Shown piece by piece: positions 1-6,714 of a DNA stretch of 11,254 nucleotides (position 1 is its first letter; every line of letters begins with the position of its first letter). The notes below the pieces were generated by a model that saw only the letters and a list, made by a program, of their open reading frames with translations, was not told the origin of the DNA and made no database searches. Both the position numbers and the translations under genes were made by a program. This DNA is from an uncultured Eubacteriales bacterium (GTDB lineage Bacteria > Bacillota > Clostridia > Oscillospirales > Oscillospiraceae): contig CAUABY010000047.1 in NCBI GenBank assembly GCA_958427375.1, forward strand, positions 1 through 11,254, written 5' to 3'.

Positions 1-1525
1 CATCGAGTATCGTATGCCCGGAAAGCGCATTGTATTTCATGGTGTCCACAAGGCAGCCGTTTGTCATGCCCTTTCGCGCGTTCTCAATTTCATCCTCCTG
101 CTTGAAGATATCGCCAAACATTTTAAAGCGCATAGGAGTTTTGCAATTGAGCTTTTCTATCATCCAGTCCATTATGCGCTCCATGCTACCATAGATGAAC
201 TTTGCGTATGCTGCGGCGAGATAAGCGGAAAGCTGTGCTACACCGACCTTGGGGTCGTTCGTGGTGGGTATCAAAGAAGGCAAACCGGCTTTGAGAATTT
301 GGTCTGAATATGCCGTGGAGCTTATATCCGTATTTGCCACAGTATCGGAAATGGTTTGAAGTTTCAAATCCTTTGCCGGAGCAAGATAAAGACCTATGCC
401 GCTCGTGTTATTTTTGTTGAGCATATGATACCAAAGGTACTCGAAGAGCTTTCGCGTCGTTTCCGACACGCGAATGGGGTCATCATCAGATGTACTTTTG
501 GGGTCATAGGTCTCCAAGGAGCCGGTCAGCACGGATGTCAACGGGTTCAATATGATTTCAAGCTGTGCCGCCTCGTAATTCGGAATTTGTGTCAGAGAAA
601 CGAACATTCCAGTATTGGGCGGAATGGCAAGCGGTGTGGTATCGTCAGCTTCGATTGTGAAGACCTTGTCTGCGGGAAGTGTTACCCAGTAGAAATACTC
701 TCGGTTAACATTTGCCCACTGGGGATTACCTATTGTTTCATTTGCACGAATTGCGTTGAATTTATCGGCATCAATCGTGTTATAGACATATTTGCCGGGC
801 GTTTTTACAACGACCTCATTAAATGTTCGCATATACGGCTCGAAAAGGTCGCCGAATTGCCGCCAGTCATTGCCGGGGCGCAGGAAATAAAAGAGATTAA
901 ATGCCACGGTGTATTTGCCCGGCCCGTTGTTGTAACCTACGATTTTGCACCAATCCATCGGAAGTTCCTGCAAAAACGCATAGTTTATCTTGTTGTGGCT
1001 TTTATCCACGGATATTCGCGGAATAACAAATACCTTGCCGTACTTCATGCACAGGCCGCACAATTCGTGCGCCTTTTCTTTTACGCCAACAGTATGCGCA
1101 AGCCGCTGTGCAAGTAGCATATCACGCATTTTGTCCTTCTTGCTTATCTCGGCATCGGTGTAGGTGGGATATACATACCACGAGTATGTTAAGGTGTCTG
1201 GATAAGTCTTTAGGATAAGGTCGTAGGTTTTGGTGCTGTAGGCGAGAGAAGCGGAAACGGCTCTGAGGCTTTGCTCACAACCATCAGGGTTCTGCACCAT
1301 CGCCGATATCTCGTTTTTGCCAAAATCGGCGGGGCGTGTGTTAATTCCCTTTACGCGTGAGTTCTGTAGCTGAGGCCAGTTATTTAGAAAGCCAAGCCCG
1401 CCAGCGGCGGTGAACGCGCCGAAATAGTCGCTCATGCCCAAACCGCCATACATGGAGTTTGCTTTTGCTAATATTTCTCCCAGCTTTTTATAGCTTGTTG
1501 TCGTGGGAGCTTCCATCGGCCCCAT
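1..1525 (-). CDS. Portal protein, putative (partial, C-terminus beyond window)
   Basis: One uninterrupted minus-strand frame covers 507 complete codons from ATG at 1525 and is still open at the left edge, so the gene is partial. The portal forms the dodecameric channel at one capsid vertex, binds terminase and later joins the tail. Support is position (directly after the large terminase and one small gene), length above 500 residues, and a mid-protein segment resembling phage portals I recall: a KYGKVFVIPRI strand, then LQELPMDWCKIVGYNNG, then an FNLFYF strand. No catalytic motif is expected. The start could be ATG 1525 (MGPMEAP) or ATG 1516; both lie inside the end of the preceding gene, so the overlap is 38 or 29 bases and translation is probably coupled. 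A phi29-type connector is an alternative, but this protein is much longer. The fold assignment is inference; the frame and position are seen directly. Confidence 0.62.
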   Translation of the reverse strand, partial: MGPMEAPTTTSYKKLGEILAKANSMYGGLGMSDYFGAFTAAGGLGFLNNWPQLQNSRVKGINTRPADFGKNEISAMVQNPDGCEQSLRAVSASLAYSTKTYDLILKTYPDTLTYSWYVYPTYTDAEISKKDKMRDMLLAQRLAHTVGVKEKAHELCGLCMKYGKVFVIPRISVDKSHNKINYAFLQELPMDWCKIVGYNNGPGKYTVAFNLFYFLRPGNDWRQFGDLFEPYMRTFNEVVVKTPGKYVYNTIDADKFNAIRANETIGNPQWANVNREYFYWVTLPADKVFTIEADDTTPLAIPPNTGMFVSLTQIPNYEAAQLEIILNPLTSVLTGSLETYDPKSTSDDDPIRVSETTRKLFEYLWYHMLNKNNTSGIGLYLAPAKDLKLQTISDTVANTDISSTAYSDQILKAGLPSLIPTTNDPKVGVAQLSAYLAAAYAKFIYGSMERIMDWMIEKLNCKTPMRFKMFGDIFKQEDEIENARKGMTNGCLVDTMKYNALSGHTILD

Positions 1526-1865
1526 CTGCGTTATTTCCAATTTCCGCTCCACCTTTCTTACGTATTTCAAGCTCTGCAAGGAAGCGCTCTTCAAAGCTCC
1601 TCATATAATCATCAAGCTCTTTTCGATATTTAAGTTCCTCCTCGCGCTGTATACCCATGCTCTCATTCCATATCCACAGCAGGTCTGCCTGCGTCAGCAG
1701 ATATTCAAGGTCGGGCGTAACTTCTTTGGCTCCGTTGGGAGCCGTGGGAGAGACAATAAGAATATGGTCTGCGTCCGAGTAAAAATGCGCAAAGGTCTCT
1801 TGCAACGCAAGGTTTTTGCCCGTTGTCGGAAGCGCCCAGAGCTTGTTCTTGGGTATTTCAGTCAT
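1488..1865 (-). CDS. Hypothetical protein between large terminase and portal
   Basis: A 125-residue protein I do not recognise. Its ATG (1865) overlaps the terminase TGA as ATGA, and its own end overlaps the portal start by about 38 bases, so it is locked into the packaging operon. The N-terminal half mixes hydrophobic and polar stretches (HILIVSP, DLLWIWNESMG). Residues about 70-105 are rich in Glu, Lys and Arg with a heptad-like pattern suggesting a helix or coiled coil (KYRKELDDYMRSFEERFLAELE). The last 20 residues are Gly/Asn/Asp-rich and probably disordered. No signal peptide or membrane segment is apparent. Its place suggests a packaging or capsid-assembly accessory, but that rests only on context. 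Confidence 0.75.
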   Translation of the reverse strand: MTEIPKNKLWALPTTGKNLALQETFAHFYSDADHILIVSPTAPNGAKEVTPDLEYLLTQADLLWIWNESMGIQREEELKYRKELDDYMRSFEERFLAELEIRKKGGAEIGNNADGADGSSHDNKL

Positions 1866-3667
1866 ACTATAGCTCCTCTTCCAAGGCGTTTTACGCTCCT
1901 TGTTTTAACTGGAGCGTAAGTTATCTCACTGTCGAGATGTTCAGCGGCTAATTGGTAGCTACTCTTGCGGTGGTTCTGTGCCGCCACAAATGCGTCCTCG
2001 TCAAGCTTTATTGGCCTTGCCGCGTACATCATGGCCGACCACAAGTCCTTGTTGATGTGGCGGTTAATTTCTTCCTGCGTCCATCCACTGCCGGTTTTCT
2101 TCCTGCGGAGGTTGGCTATCTGGTCGCACAACTCTTTGGTTTTGATGTACGGGTGCTGAATTTTAACGTCCTGCCTGTCATCCTTGATGTTGTGCGCCAG
2201 TTTATAAGCTCTCGTCCCGTCGTGAACGTTGGTAGTCAGCAAGCCAACATTGCCGTGCTCAAACTCGCGTGTTATATAATCCAGCATATCTATGTTGGGG
2301 TCAGCACCGCTGCGCCCCGGTGTTGCATACAAAGAATAGATGCACGGGACAGCACCTTTTTGCACAAGGTCTCGATATCTGTCGTCGTTGTTTACGGTGC
2401 ACAGGGGTGGTAGCCCATCGTCCAAGTCTCGGTGGAGCTGTTGGACAACGGCTTCGCCGAACTGCCAGGAGTCTATCACAATTATCGGTTCGGGTGCGCC
2501 GTCAAGACGGTACTGTGTCCAGCGATTCTTTATTCTTCGCGCCTGCCGTTCCGCGTCAAGCGGCGGCAAGTCGGTCAAATAAACACAGTCTTTCTTGAAG
2601 CTCGTGGTTCCTCGCTGCTCATAAGTCTTGAGAACCACTTCTGCGCACATGGCATTGCCGTTGCGCTGCCTGTATGAAACATCATAGCCGATATAGTAGC
2701 GCACGTTCTGGTCTCCGCAATGTTTGTCCTCCATGACCGCGAGGGTTTTAGCATCCTGAACGTACTGGTCGCGGAGAAGCGGGTTTTCCACACTGCCGGT
2801 GCATTTTGATTCGCATTCGCGCATGAACTCTTCTTTTGTAAGGGTGTCACGCAGACCGTCATAGTACTCAAACGGCCTTATTTTACACAGAACGGGAACT
2901 TGCCACGGAATGGCACAGGCAAAAGCGCTCTCGCCATCTGCCATTTTCTTGCGCGTTTTCATGTACACGCTGTAAGCCGGGTTTTCTTTCGAGCTTGCCG
3001 ACGTAATATATATTTCTGCGAGGTCTTGATGCGAAGGGTCAGGAACGCCGTCTATCAAGTGTTGCAGACGGTTAGTCGCTTTGACAATCTGGTTGAAATC
3101 AGACCAGTTAAAGCGCGATGTACCGTCCTCCTGTCCACATTCCTCGCCGATAACGCAATGGGTGTTTCTGCCTCGGTCTATGGCTACTTCAACAGCGCTC
3201 CCTTCAGGGGTGCTTATTTTGAAAGTGTCAAAAGAGTCGTTGTTTATCGTCCAGTGCTTGGCTAAATACGGATAGTTGTATTCGTACTCGTGCCACGCCT
3301 CAGAGGCTATCTTTGCTGTCTGCTTGTTTGACGGACCGTAGTAGGCCATAACCTCGCTTGGGTAGAGAATGCCCTTATTACTTGCTGCGCTTATTACCGC
3401 GCTTGTTTTTGTTGTTCCGCGAGAGCCAATAATGGACACAACGCGGTATCTAACCATAGCCCGGCGCATTACGCGGCCTATCAGACTGTTGTGATATTTG
3501 CAATTCGGGCTTTCTGTAAGGTCTTCAAGATAGTCGGGGTAGTATCTGAAAAAAGCAATCAGAAGCGCCCACCACTCGGTAGCAAAGTCATCATAGTTTA
3601 CGCCCTGCCGGGTCTGTTTTTTTATAAATCCGCCGCTTCTTCGGCTGTAGACATAATCTTTTCTCAC
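1862..3667 (-). CDS. terL: Terminase large subunit (ATPase-nuclease)
   Basis: The 601-residue packaging motor pumps DNA into the prohead and cuts the concatemer. The N-terminal ATPase shows a Walker A-like loop at residues 81-89 (GSRGTTKTS, Lys87) and a Walker B-like strand ending in VIGEE at 172-176. The C-terminal RNase H-fold nuclease shows the expected spaced acidic residues: YIGYDVS (Asp329), IIVIDS (Asp399) and KDLWSA (Asp541). Length fits the family. The Walker A loop is not the textbook GxGKS/T form, because Thr precedes the lysine. The start is GTG at 3667, overlapping the upstream TGA as GTGA, with a GGTGAT Shine-Dalgarno-like stretch a few bases upstream. The gene lies between the probable small subunit and the portal-type gene, the usual order. 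Motifs are seen directly; function follows from family knowledge. Confidence 0.9.
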   Translation of the reverse strand: MRKDYVYSRRSGGFIKKQTRQGVNYDDFATEWWALLIAFFRYYPDYLEDLTESPNCKYHNSLIGRVMRRAMVRYRVVSIIGSRGTTKTSAVISAASNKGILYPSEVMAYYGPSNKQTAKIASEAWHEYEYNYPYLAKHWTINNDSFDTFKISTPEGSAVEVAIDRGRNTHCVIGEECGQEDGTSRFNWSDFNQIVKATNRLQHLIDGVPDPSHQDLAEIYITSASSKENPAYSVYMKTRKKMADGESAFACAIPWQVPVLCKIRPFEYYDGLRDTLTKEEFMRECESKCTGSVENPLLRDQYVQDAKTLAVMEDKHCGDQNVRYYIGYDVSYRQRNGNAMCAEVVLKTYEQRGTTSFKKDCVYLTDLPPLDAERQARRIKNRWTQYRLDGAPEPIIVIDSWQFGEAVVQQLHRDLDDGLPPLCTVNNDDRYRDLVQKGAVPCIYSLYATPGRSGADPNIDMLDYITREFEHGNVGLLTTNVHDGTRAYKLAHNIKDDRQDVKIQHPYIKTKELCDQIANLRRKKTGSGWTQEEINRHINKDLWSAMMYAARPIKLDEDAFVAAQNHRKSSYQLAAEHLDSEITYAPVKTRSVKRLGRGAIV

Positions 3668-4668
3668 TGCGCATCACCGCGTATGATGTTAAGCTTGCGA
3701 TAAATTTCTTTTTCTGCGTCATCCGGCTCCGGCATAAACTCTCCCAGTTCGTCTTTAAGCAGAAGATTAGGGGGGATGCTTGTCATTTCGGCGCGCCCCT
3801 CATTCCAAGCGCTCGTGTTGTATATTGCCAAAAGTATTTGGTCTGCAACGTCCAATGTCAACGGATATTCCGGGCGAAGTTTTTTTAATAACTCTGGAAA
3901 AGGTAGACCCATGAGGCCTTTTGCCTCAACTGCCTTTACAATGCCGTCTAACTTTTCCAAGTCTTGCGGGAGTTCATCCTTTTTGCGGAGCTGTTCATTC
4001 TCCATTTCGCTTTTTATCAGGTCTCCCAAAAGCTTTGCTTTCTGCGGGTCACCGTTGTAGAAATAAAAATCCTGTTCAAGCGTCCAACGCGATATTTTTT
4101 CAATCGCCATCTGGGTCTGTAGGCTTATCGCAGGCCGATTGTCGGCGATGGCAGAGAAAATGCGGTCAAGTTTGTCGTAATCTTCTTGCGTATAGGGGTG
4201 GTCGGTCGGCCCTTTTCCCCATTTCTTTTCCTGCGACACTCTGCCGTCAACGTAATCGTCCGCGCACAGCATCTCGTCATCGACATAAAGGGTCTCCGCG
4301 TTGCCGTCAAAAGCTTTTTTTATGTCAGTTACGCCGTCGGTAAACTCGCCAAACTTCTCGCCTTTATGAAGTCCTTTTTGGCAAAGCACTATCGTATAGG
4401 CTTCCCATGGATTAATCTTGTCATTTTGAAGCTTCTGCGCCGCCTTGAAAAGTTCAGGCATGTAGGGCATGTTGAACTCTGCCGCGCACAGAAACATTGC
4501 AAGCTTGTAACCGACCGTTGCCGCCCTTTGGTTATACACCTTTGGCTGACATTTCATGCAGTAGGGGGTATAATGTCCATTAAGGCGTTCTGGTAATTTC
4601 CATGCGTTGATGTCGTTCAACACCTTGCCGCACAGACAGCACTGCTGTACTGTCTCTTTTTCCGCCAT
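3664..4668 (-). CDS. Putative terminase small subunit with N-terminal zinc ribbon
   Basis: A 334-residue protein directly upstream of, and overlapping by four bases, the large terminase. Small terminase subunits recognise the packaging site and load the large subunit. The N-terminus has two CxxC pairs, Cys10/Cys13 and Cys37/Cys40, with a probable zinc ribbon between them and an extra Cys11. The rest is mostly helical-looking and charged, with a helical segment around residues 210-255 (KLLGDLIKSEMENEQ) and an acidic C-terminus. It is much longer than typical small subunits (about 150-200 residues), and I see no clear helix-turn-helix, so the assignment rests on position. It could instead be a zinc-binding regulator of late genes. 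ATG 4668 is preceded by AGGAGG at 4680-4685, and a consensus promoter lies just upstream. Confidence 0.5.
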   Translation of the reverse strand: MAEKETVQQCCLCGKVLNDINAWKLPERLNGHYTPYCMKCQPKVYNQRAATVGYKLAMFLCAAEFNMPYMPELFKAAQKLQNDKINPWEAYTIVLCQKGLHKGEKFGEFTDGVTDIKKAFDGNAETLYVDDEMLCADDYVDGRVSQEKKWGKGPTDHPYTQEDYDKLDRIFSAIADNRPAISLQTQMAIEKISRWTLEQDFYFYNGDPQKAKLLGDLIKSEMENEQLRKKDELPQDLEKLDGIVKAVEAKGLMGLPFPELLKKLRPEYPLTLDVADQILLAIYNTSAWNEGRAEMTSIPPNLLLKDELGEFMPEPDDAEKEIYRKLNIIRGDAQ

Positions 4669-4679
4669 AACGTGCTCTC

Positions 4680-4685
4680 CCTCCT
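4680..4685 (-). promoter_or_regulatory. Ribosome binding site for the packaging operon
   Basis: A perfect AGGAGG lies 11 bases upstream of the ATG at 4668. The spacing is slightly long, but this is the only strong site in the leader and it fixes the start of the first packaging gene. Confidence 0.75.
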
Positions 4686-4760
4686 AAAGCATCATAAAAG
4701 GCAGAGCCGTCCAGCCATATAAAACTGTATCACTCTACCTTTTCTCGTTTATTCACTTAA

Positions 4761-4789
4761 ATTTTACTCGTAAGCGCAAATGTTGTCAA
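4761..4789 (-). promoter_or_regulatory. Vegetative (sigma-A/sigma-70 type) promoter before the packaging genes
   Basis: On the minus strand TTGACA (4789-4784) is followed by a 17-base spacer and TAAAAT (4766-4761). The -35 matches the consensus perfectly and the -10 matches five of six bases at ideal spacing. Transcription would start near 4754, leaving a leader of roughly 85 bases before the ATG at 4668. The surrounding 4669-4857 gap is AT-rich and is the only sizeable non-coding gap in the window, which supports a real transcription boundary. I saw no clear operator dyad in it. It separates the replication and accessory genes from terminase and portal. Confidence 0.75.
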
Positions 4790-4857
4790 TACTTTTGGAC
4801 TGTGAATTTCAATATTTTTTGTTGTTTCTTGCATAAACACTAACTTTTTCTTAGTTT

Positions 4858-5403
4858 TTATTTTCTTTCTATTGCCTCTACGTACAATCCCATGTCTGCC
4901 ATGAGCTTACGCTTGAGAATGAAAGTTTTAGTGCTTGTGCCTTTGCGCCCGCCGCCCTTGGTGTCTTTAATGACCTCATGCCAGCTGCCGTCCTCGCGCT
5001 TTTCCTCGAATACAAAGTCCGCAATATACGTGATATGCGAGAAACGCTCACCCGTTTCTCCGTCGGTATAGGCGGGCTTGAGCAGATATTCAACTTGTAG
5101 GCGTATCTTGCGCACCTGCCCTAACGCTTGCCGCGTTAATAGCTCGTCGTAATACGCCGCCTCGGTCTTGCTGCCGAACTTGATACACTCACCGTTTGAC
5201 AGTAGCCGCTCTGTGGGCTGATTGTTGTATTTCCGCTTAGGCCGTTTTTCCTGCCACGCAGAAGAAGCCACGTCGTTTTTTTTTGAGGGAGCAGGAGTCG
5301 CAGGAATGGATTTATTTCTGTTTCTCTTTGCGTCTCGGATAAGCTGCTCTCTCACGCGCTCCCGCAAAGCGGGCGGCATATCTTCAAGGCTATCAAATCT
5401 CAT
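4858..5403 (-). CDS. DUF1064 phage protein, PD-(D/E)XK nuclease-like
   Basis: With ATG at 5403 (MRFDSLEDMP) this is 181 residues. The frame is open further upstream to 5577, but that extension only overlaps the preceding gene in another frame and looks non-coding. Residues about 58-178 fit the DUF1064 pattern as I know it: a KYNN start, FGSKTEAAYYDEL with Glu81, a LQVEYLL strand, YIADFVFEE with Asp129, then VIKDTKG with Asp147 and Lys149, and a final FILKRKLM helix. Asp129 with Asp147-x-Lys149 resembles a PD-(D/E)XK nuclease core, so a structure-specific nuclease or resolvase role is plausible but unproven. The N-terminal 55 residues are basic and low-complexity, and may help DNA binding. It is the last gene before the promoter gap and overlaps the preceding gene by 11 bases. 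Confidence 0.8.
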   Translation of the reverse strand: MRFDSLEDMPPALRERVREQLIRDAKRNRNKSIPATPAPSKKNDVASSAWQEKRPKRKYNNQPTERLLSNGECIKFGSKTEAAYYDELLTRQALGQVRKIRLQVEYLLKPAYTDGETGERFSHITYIADFVFEEKREDGSWHEVIKDTKGGGRKGTSTKTFILKRKLMADMGLYVEAIERK

Positions 5404-5641
5404 CCTGACCGTCAATAAATTTGGCAAGATGCCTCGCCGCCGAATCACAGAGTGAGGAGAGGGGAATGCCCCGGTCAACGTTGTGCTCGCCGTATTTGAG
5501 AGCCCCGCGCTCACAATGCTTGGAAACTTCCAAAATTGCCGCCCATGGTAATAAATCCATACGGCCTTTGCCCTCATTCAAATCGCGGCAAGCCCCAGTT
5601 GAAAACATTGTCCGCTCTCCACTGTCGTTAATTTTCATCAT
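5393..5641 (-). CDS. dATP/dGTP diphosphohydrolase N-domain-like protein, short form
   Basis: An 82-residue protein whose body fits the phage family formerly called DUF5664 (dATP/dGTP diphosphohydrolase N-terminal domain, MazG/MazZ-like). Visible hallmarks are GACRDLNEGKGRMDLLP at residues 16-32, GALKYGEHN at 46-54 and the helix SAARHLAKFIDGQDE at 67-81. Family members trim the dNTP pool or remove particular deoxynucleotides. It stops immediately after the DGQDE motif, whereas relatives as I recall them continue with a HLAxAxWN-type segment, so it may be a truncated or minimal version. The start is ATG 5641 (ATG 5638 is also possible), overlapping the preceding TGA as ATGA, with AGGAGG seven bases upstream. 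Activity cannot be judged from sequence alone. Confidence 0.75.
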   Translation of the reverse strand: MMKINDSGERTMFSTGACRDLNEGKGRMDLLPWAAILEVSKHCERGALKYGEHNVDRGIPLSSLCDSAARHLAKFIDGQDEI

Positions 5642-5847
5642 CGGTTCTCCTCCTCAGCGCTGTTGAGGGCTTCATCAATACCCAATGTGCATGATTTAAG
5701 CAACATCAACATAATTCTTCTGCTCGTCCCGCACCCATTTGAGGTAAAGGCCTCATACAGATTCTTCGTGATAAGTGCATATTGAGTGACCAGCGGCTCA
5801 ACCTCGCCGATAATCGTGATTTCATTGCTATCTGTTATCTGTATCAT
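5638..5847 (-). CDS. Small hypothetical protein
   Basis: A 69-residue protein I do not recognise. Its ATG at 5847 has an excellent GGAGG seven bases upstream, and its TGA overlaps the next ATG by four bases, so it is very likely translated. The sequence reads as a short strand (EITIIGEV) followed by helices containing TQYALITKNLYEAF and SRRIMLMLLKSC, with an acidic end. The hydrophobic patch IMLMLL is too short for a confident membrane segment. The position in the middle of the accessory part of the early operon gives no specific role. Confidence 0.75.
   Translation of the reverse strand: MIQITDSNEITIIGEVEPLVTQYALITKNLYEAFTSNGCGTSRRIMLMLLKSCTLGIDEALNSAEEENR
5649..5654 (-). promoter_or_regulatory. 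Ribosome binding site inside the end of the preceding gene
   Basis: AGGAGG at optimal seven-base spacing before ATG 5641. It lies within the last codons of the 69-residue upstream gene and indicates that this short protein is efficiently translated. Confidence 0.75.
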
Positions 5848-5864
5848 GGTTTGTCCTCCGCCGA

Positions 5865-6608
5865 TTACTGGTGCCTTTTCTTCGCGAGGATTTTGCCGAG
5901 CAATCCGGCTTCTTCAAGCGGCACTTCTCGGATAACCTTTGCTTTCGGCGCGCGCACCTTGCCCGTCTCATAGAGAGGCACGACAATTTCATCGGTTTCT
6001 GCCTCCAGCTCCAGTATGGCTAAATTACACCAGCTCTGCCCATATGCCGCCGCCCATGAAAGCGTCGCCATATGTATTCCTTCGCCGCAATCTTCCGCTG
6101 GGTCGGCTGTAAAGCCCCCAGCGTCAGCAACCTCACCGATTGTATAAATAAACTCATCGTTATAATCGGACACATACTGCTTATTGCGCAAATGCACAGC
6201 CTTATACAGTCTGATTTTGCCGTCGATTATCTCAATGTCGTTGCTCTCCGCCCATTCTTCGATAGTAGACGGGTTGTATACAATGCGGGCATTGCCGGAT
6301 ATTTTGATATTGTTATTTCGATAAGCATCTACTATCTGACTGTTCCCCCTCGCCTCGACGGAGCTGTCCCCCCACGCCACGACGGAGCTGTTCTCCTTCG
6401 CCACGACGGAGCTGTTCTCCCACGCCACGACGGAGCTGTTCCCCCACGCCTCGACGGAGCTGTCCCCCCTCGCCACGACGGAATATTTAAAGCGTCTATT
6501 CACAACTGCTCTGTTGTAGGGCGTACCAAAATTTATGATAATCCTGCCGTTGTAATCAACGGAGATAGCGTCAAGCTCGGCCTGATTTGTTACAATAATT
6601 TCTTTCAT
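5865..6608 (-). CDS. Tandem-repeat (beta-solenoid-like) protein with unassigned C-terminal domain
   Basis: A 247-residue protein in three parts. Residues 1-40 are a short lead-in. Residues about 42-89 are six octapeptide repeats of the form SSVxAx(G/E)(N/D), encoded by 24-bp tandem DNA repeats. The regular small and hydrophobic spacing is typical of a beta-solenoid, and similar SSVVAWGN arrays occur in other phage proteins I recall. Residues about 133-230 form a separate domain (LYKAVHLR, GIHMATLSWAAAYG, ILELEAETDEIVVPLY, KAKVIREV) resembling a small phage domain known to me as DUF7666; that match is tentative. The start is ATG 6608, with AAAGGA nine bases upstream. A TTG six bases earlier is too close to that site. 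Function is unknown; the place suggests an early accessory or host-interaction protein rather than a virion part. Confidence 0.8.
   Translation of the reverse strand: MKEIIVTNQAELDAISVDYNGRIIINFGTPYNRAVVNRRFKYSVVARGDSSVEAWGNSSVVAWENSSVVAKENSSVVAWGDSSVEARGNSQIVDAYRNNNIKISGNARIVYNPSTIEEWAESNDIEIIDGKIRLYKAVHLRNKQYVSDYNDEFIYTIGEVADAGGFTADPAEDCGEGIHMATLSWAAAYGQSWCNLAILELEAETDEIVVPLYETGKVRAPKAKVIREVPLEEAGLLGKILAKKRHQ
6341..6484 (-). repeat. Six 24-bp tandem repeats (octapeptide SSVxAxxx)
   Basis: Six consecutive 24-bp units occupy 6341-6364, 6365-6388, 6389-6412, 6413-6436, 6437-6460 and 6461-6484. Read in the coding direction they give YSVVARGD, SSVEAWGN, SSVVAWEN, SSVVAKEN, SSVVAWGD and SSVEARGN. 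Apart from the edge of the outermost copy, only five nucleotide columns vary, and every change alters an amino acid. The period is a multiple of three, so copies could be gained or lost by slippage without breaking the frame. Confidence 0.95.
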
Positions 6609-6714
6609 TTTCAAAAATCCTTTCTAATTTTGCTGGATTATTCTCGTCGGGGGTGTCTTGCTGTATAAGATTGATGGCTATTGCATTATCATCCTCGCTT
6701 TCATTGCGGTCATC
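6609..6714 (-). other. Short gap after the helicase with a continued open frame
   Basis: The 106 bases between the helicase stop and the repeat-protein ATG hold that gene's ribosome binding site. The helicase frame continues here without a stop (DDRNESEDDNAIAINLIQQ and on) into the next gene, ending at TGA 6571-6573. I see no independent start with a good binding site, so it is not called a gene. Confidence 0.5.
6618..6623 (-). promoter_or_regulatory. Ribosome binding site deciding the repeat-protein start
   Basis: AAAGGA lies nine bases before ATG 6608 but only three bases before the in-frame TTG at 6614. The ATG is therefore the likely start and the protein begins MKEIIV. Confidence 0.7.

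Larger units (their letters stand above)
4669..4857. other. Intergenic region between accessory and packaging modules
   Basis: The largest non-coding stretch here, AT-rich, holding the promoter and ribosome binding site listed separately. A weak AT-only dyad (ACTAA/TTAGT) follows the upstream gene's stop but has no following T-run, so I do not call a terminator. Because it directly precedes the terminase genes it is also a reasonable place for a packaging (cos or pac) signal; no specific motif supports that. Confidence 0.6.

Noticed and set aside
356..1117. Long plus-strand open frame of 253 codons opposite the portal gene
   Set aside because: It mirrors a continuous minus-strand coding frame, has no coherent domain pattern, and every supported gene lies on the minus strand.
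4826..4857. Terminator after the DUF1064 gene (ACTAA/TTAGT dyad)
   Set aside because: The stem is short and AT-only and is not followed by a T-run in the direction of transcription.
5404..5577. Upstream extension of the DUF1064 gene to ATG 5577
   Set aside because: The extra 58 codons overlap a well-supported gene in another frame and look non-coding; ATG 5403 fits the family start better.
6341..6484. Possible CRISPR array from the 24-bp repeats
   Set aside because: Units are contiguous with no spacers and encode an in-frame octapeptide.
6341..6484. Diversity-generating retroelement variable region, suggested by A-containing variable columns
   Set aside because: No reverse transcriptase or template repeat is in the window, and the variation is between tandem units rather than between a template and a target; kept only as a pattern to test.
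6609..6614. TTG start at 6614 for the repeat protein
   Set aside because: It lies only three bases from the ribosome binding site; ATG 6608 has nine-base spacing.
6072..6668. Plus-strand open frame with repeated PPRLDGAVPPRHDGAV
   Set aside because: It is the antisense reading of the 24-bp tandem repeats; the minus-strand gene has a good ribosome binding site and operon position.
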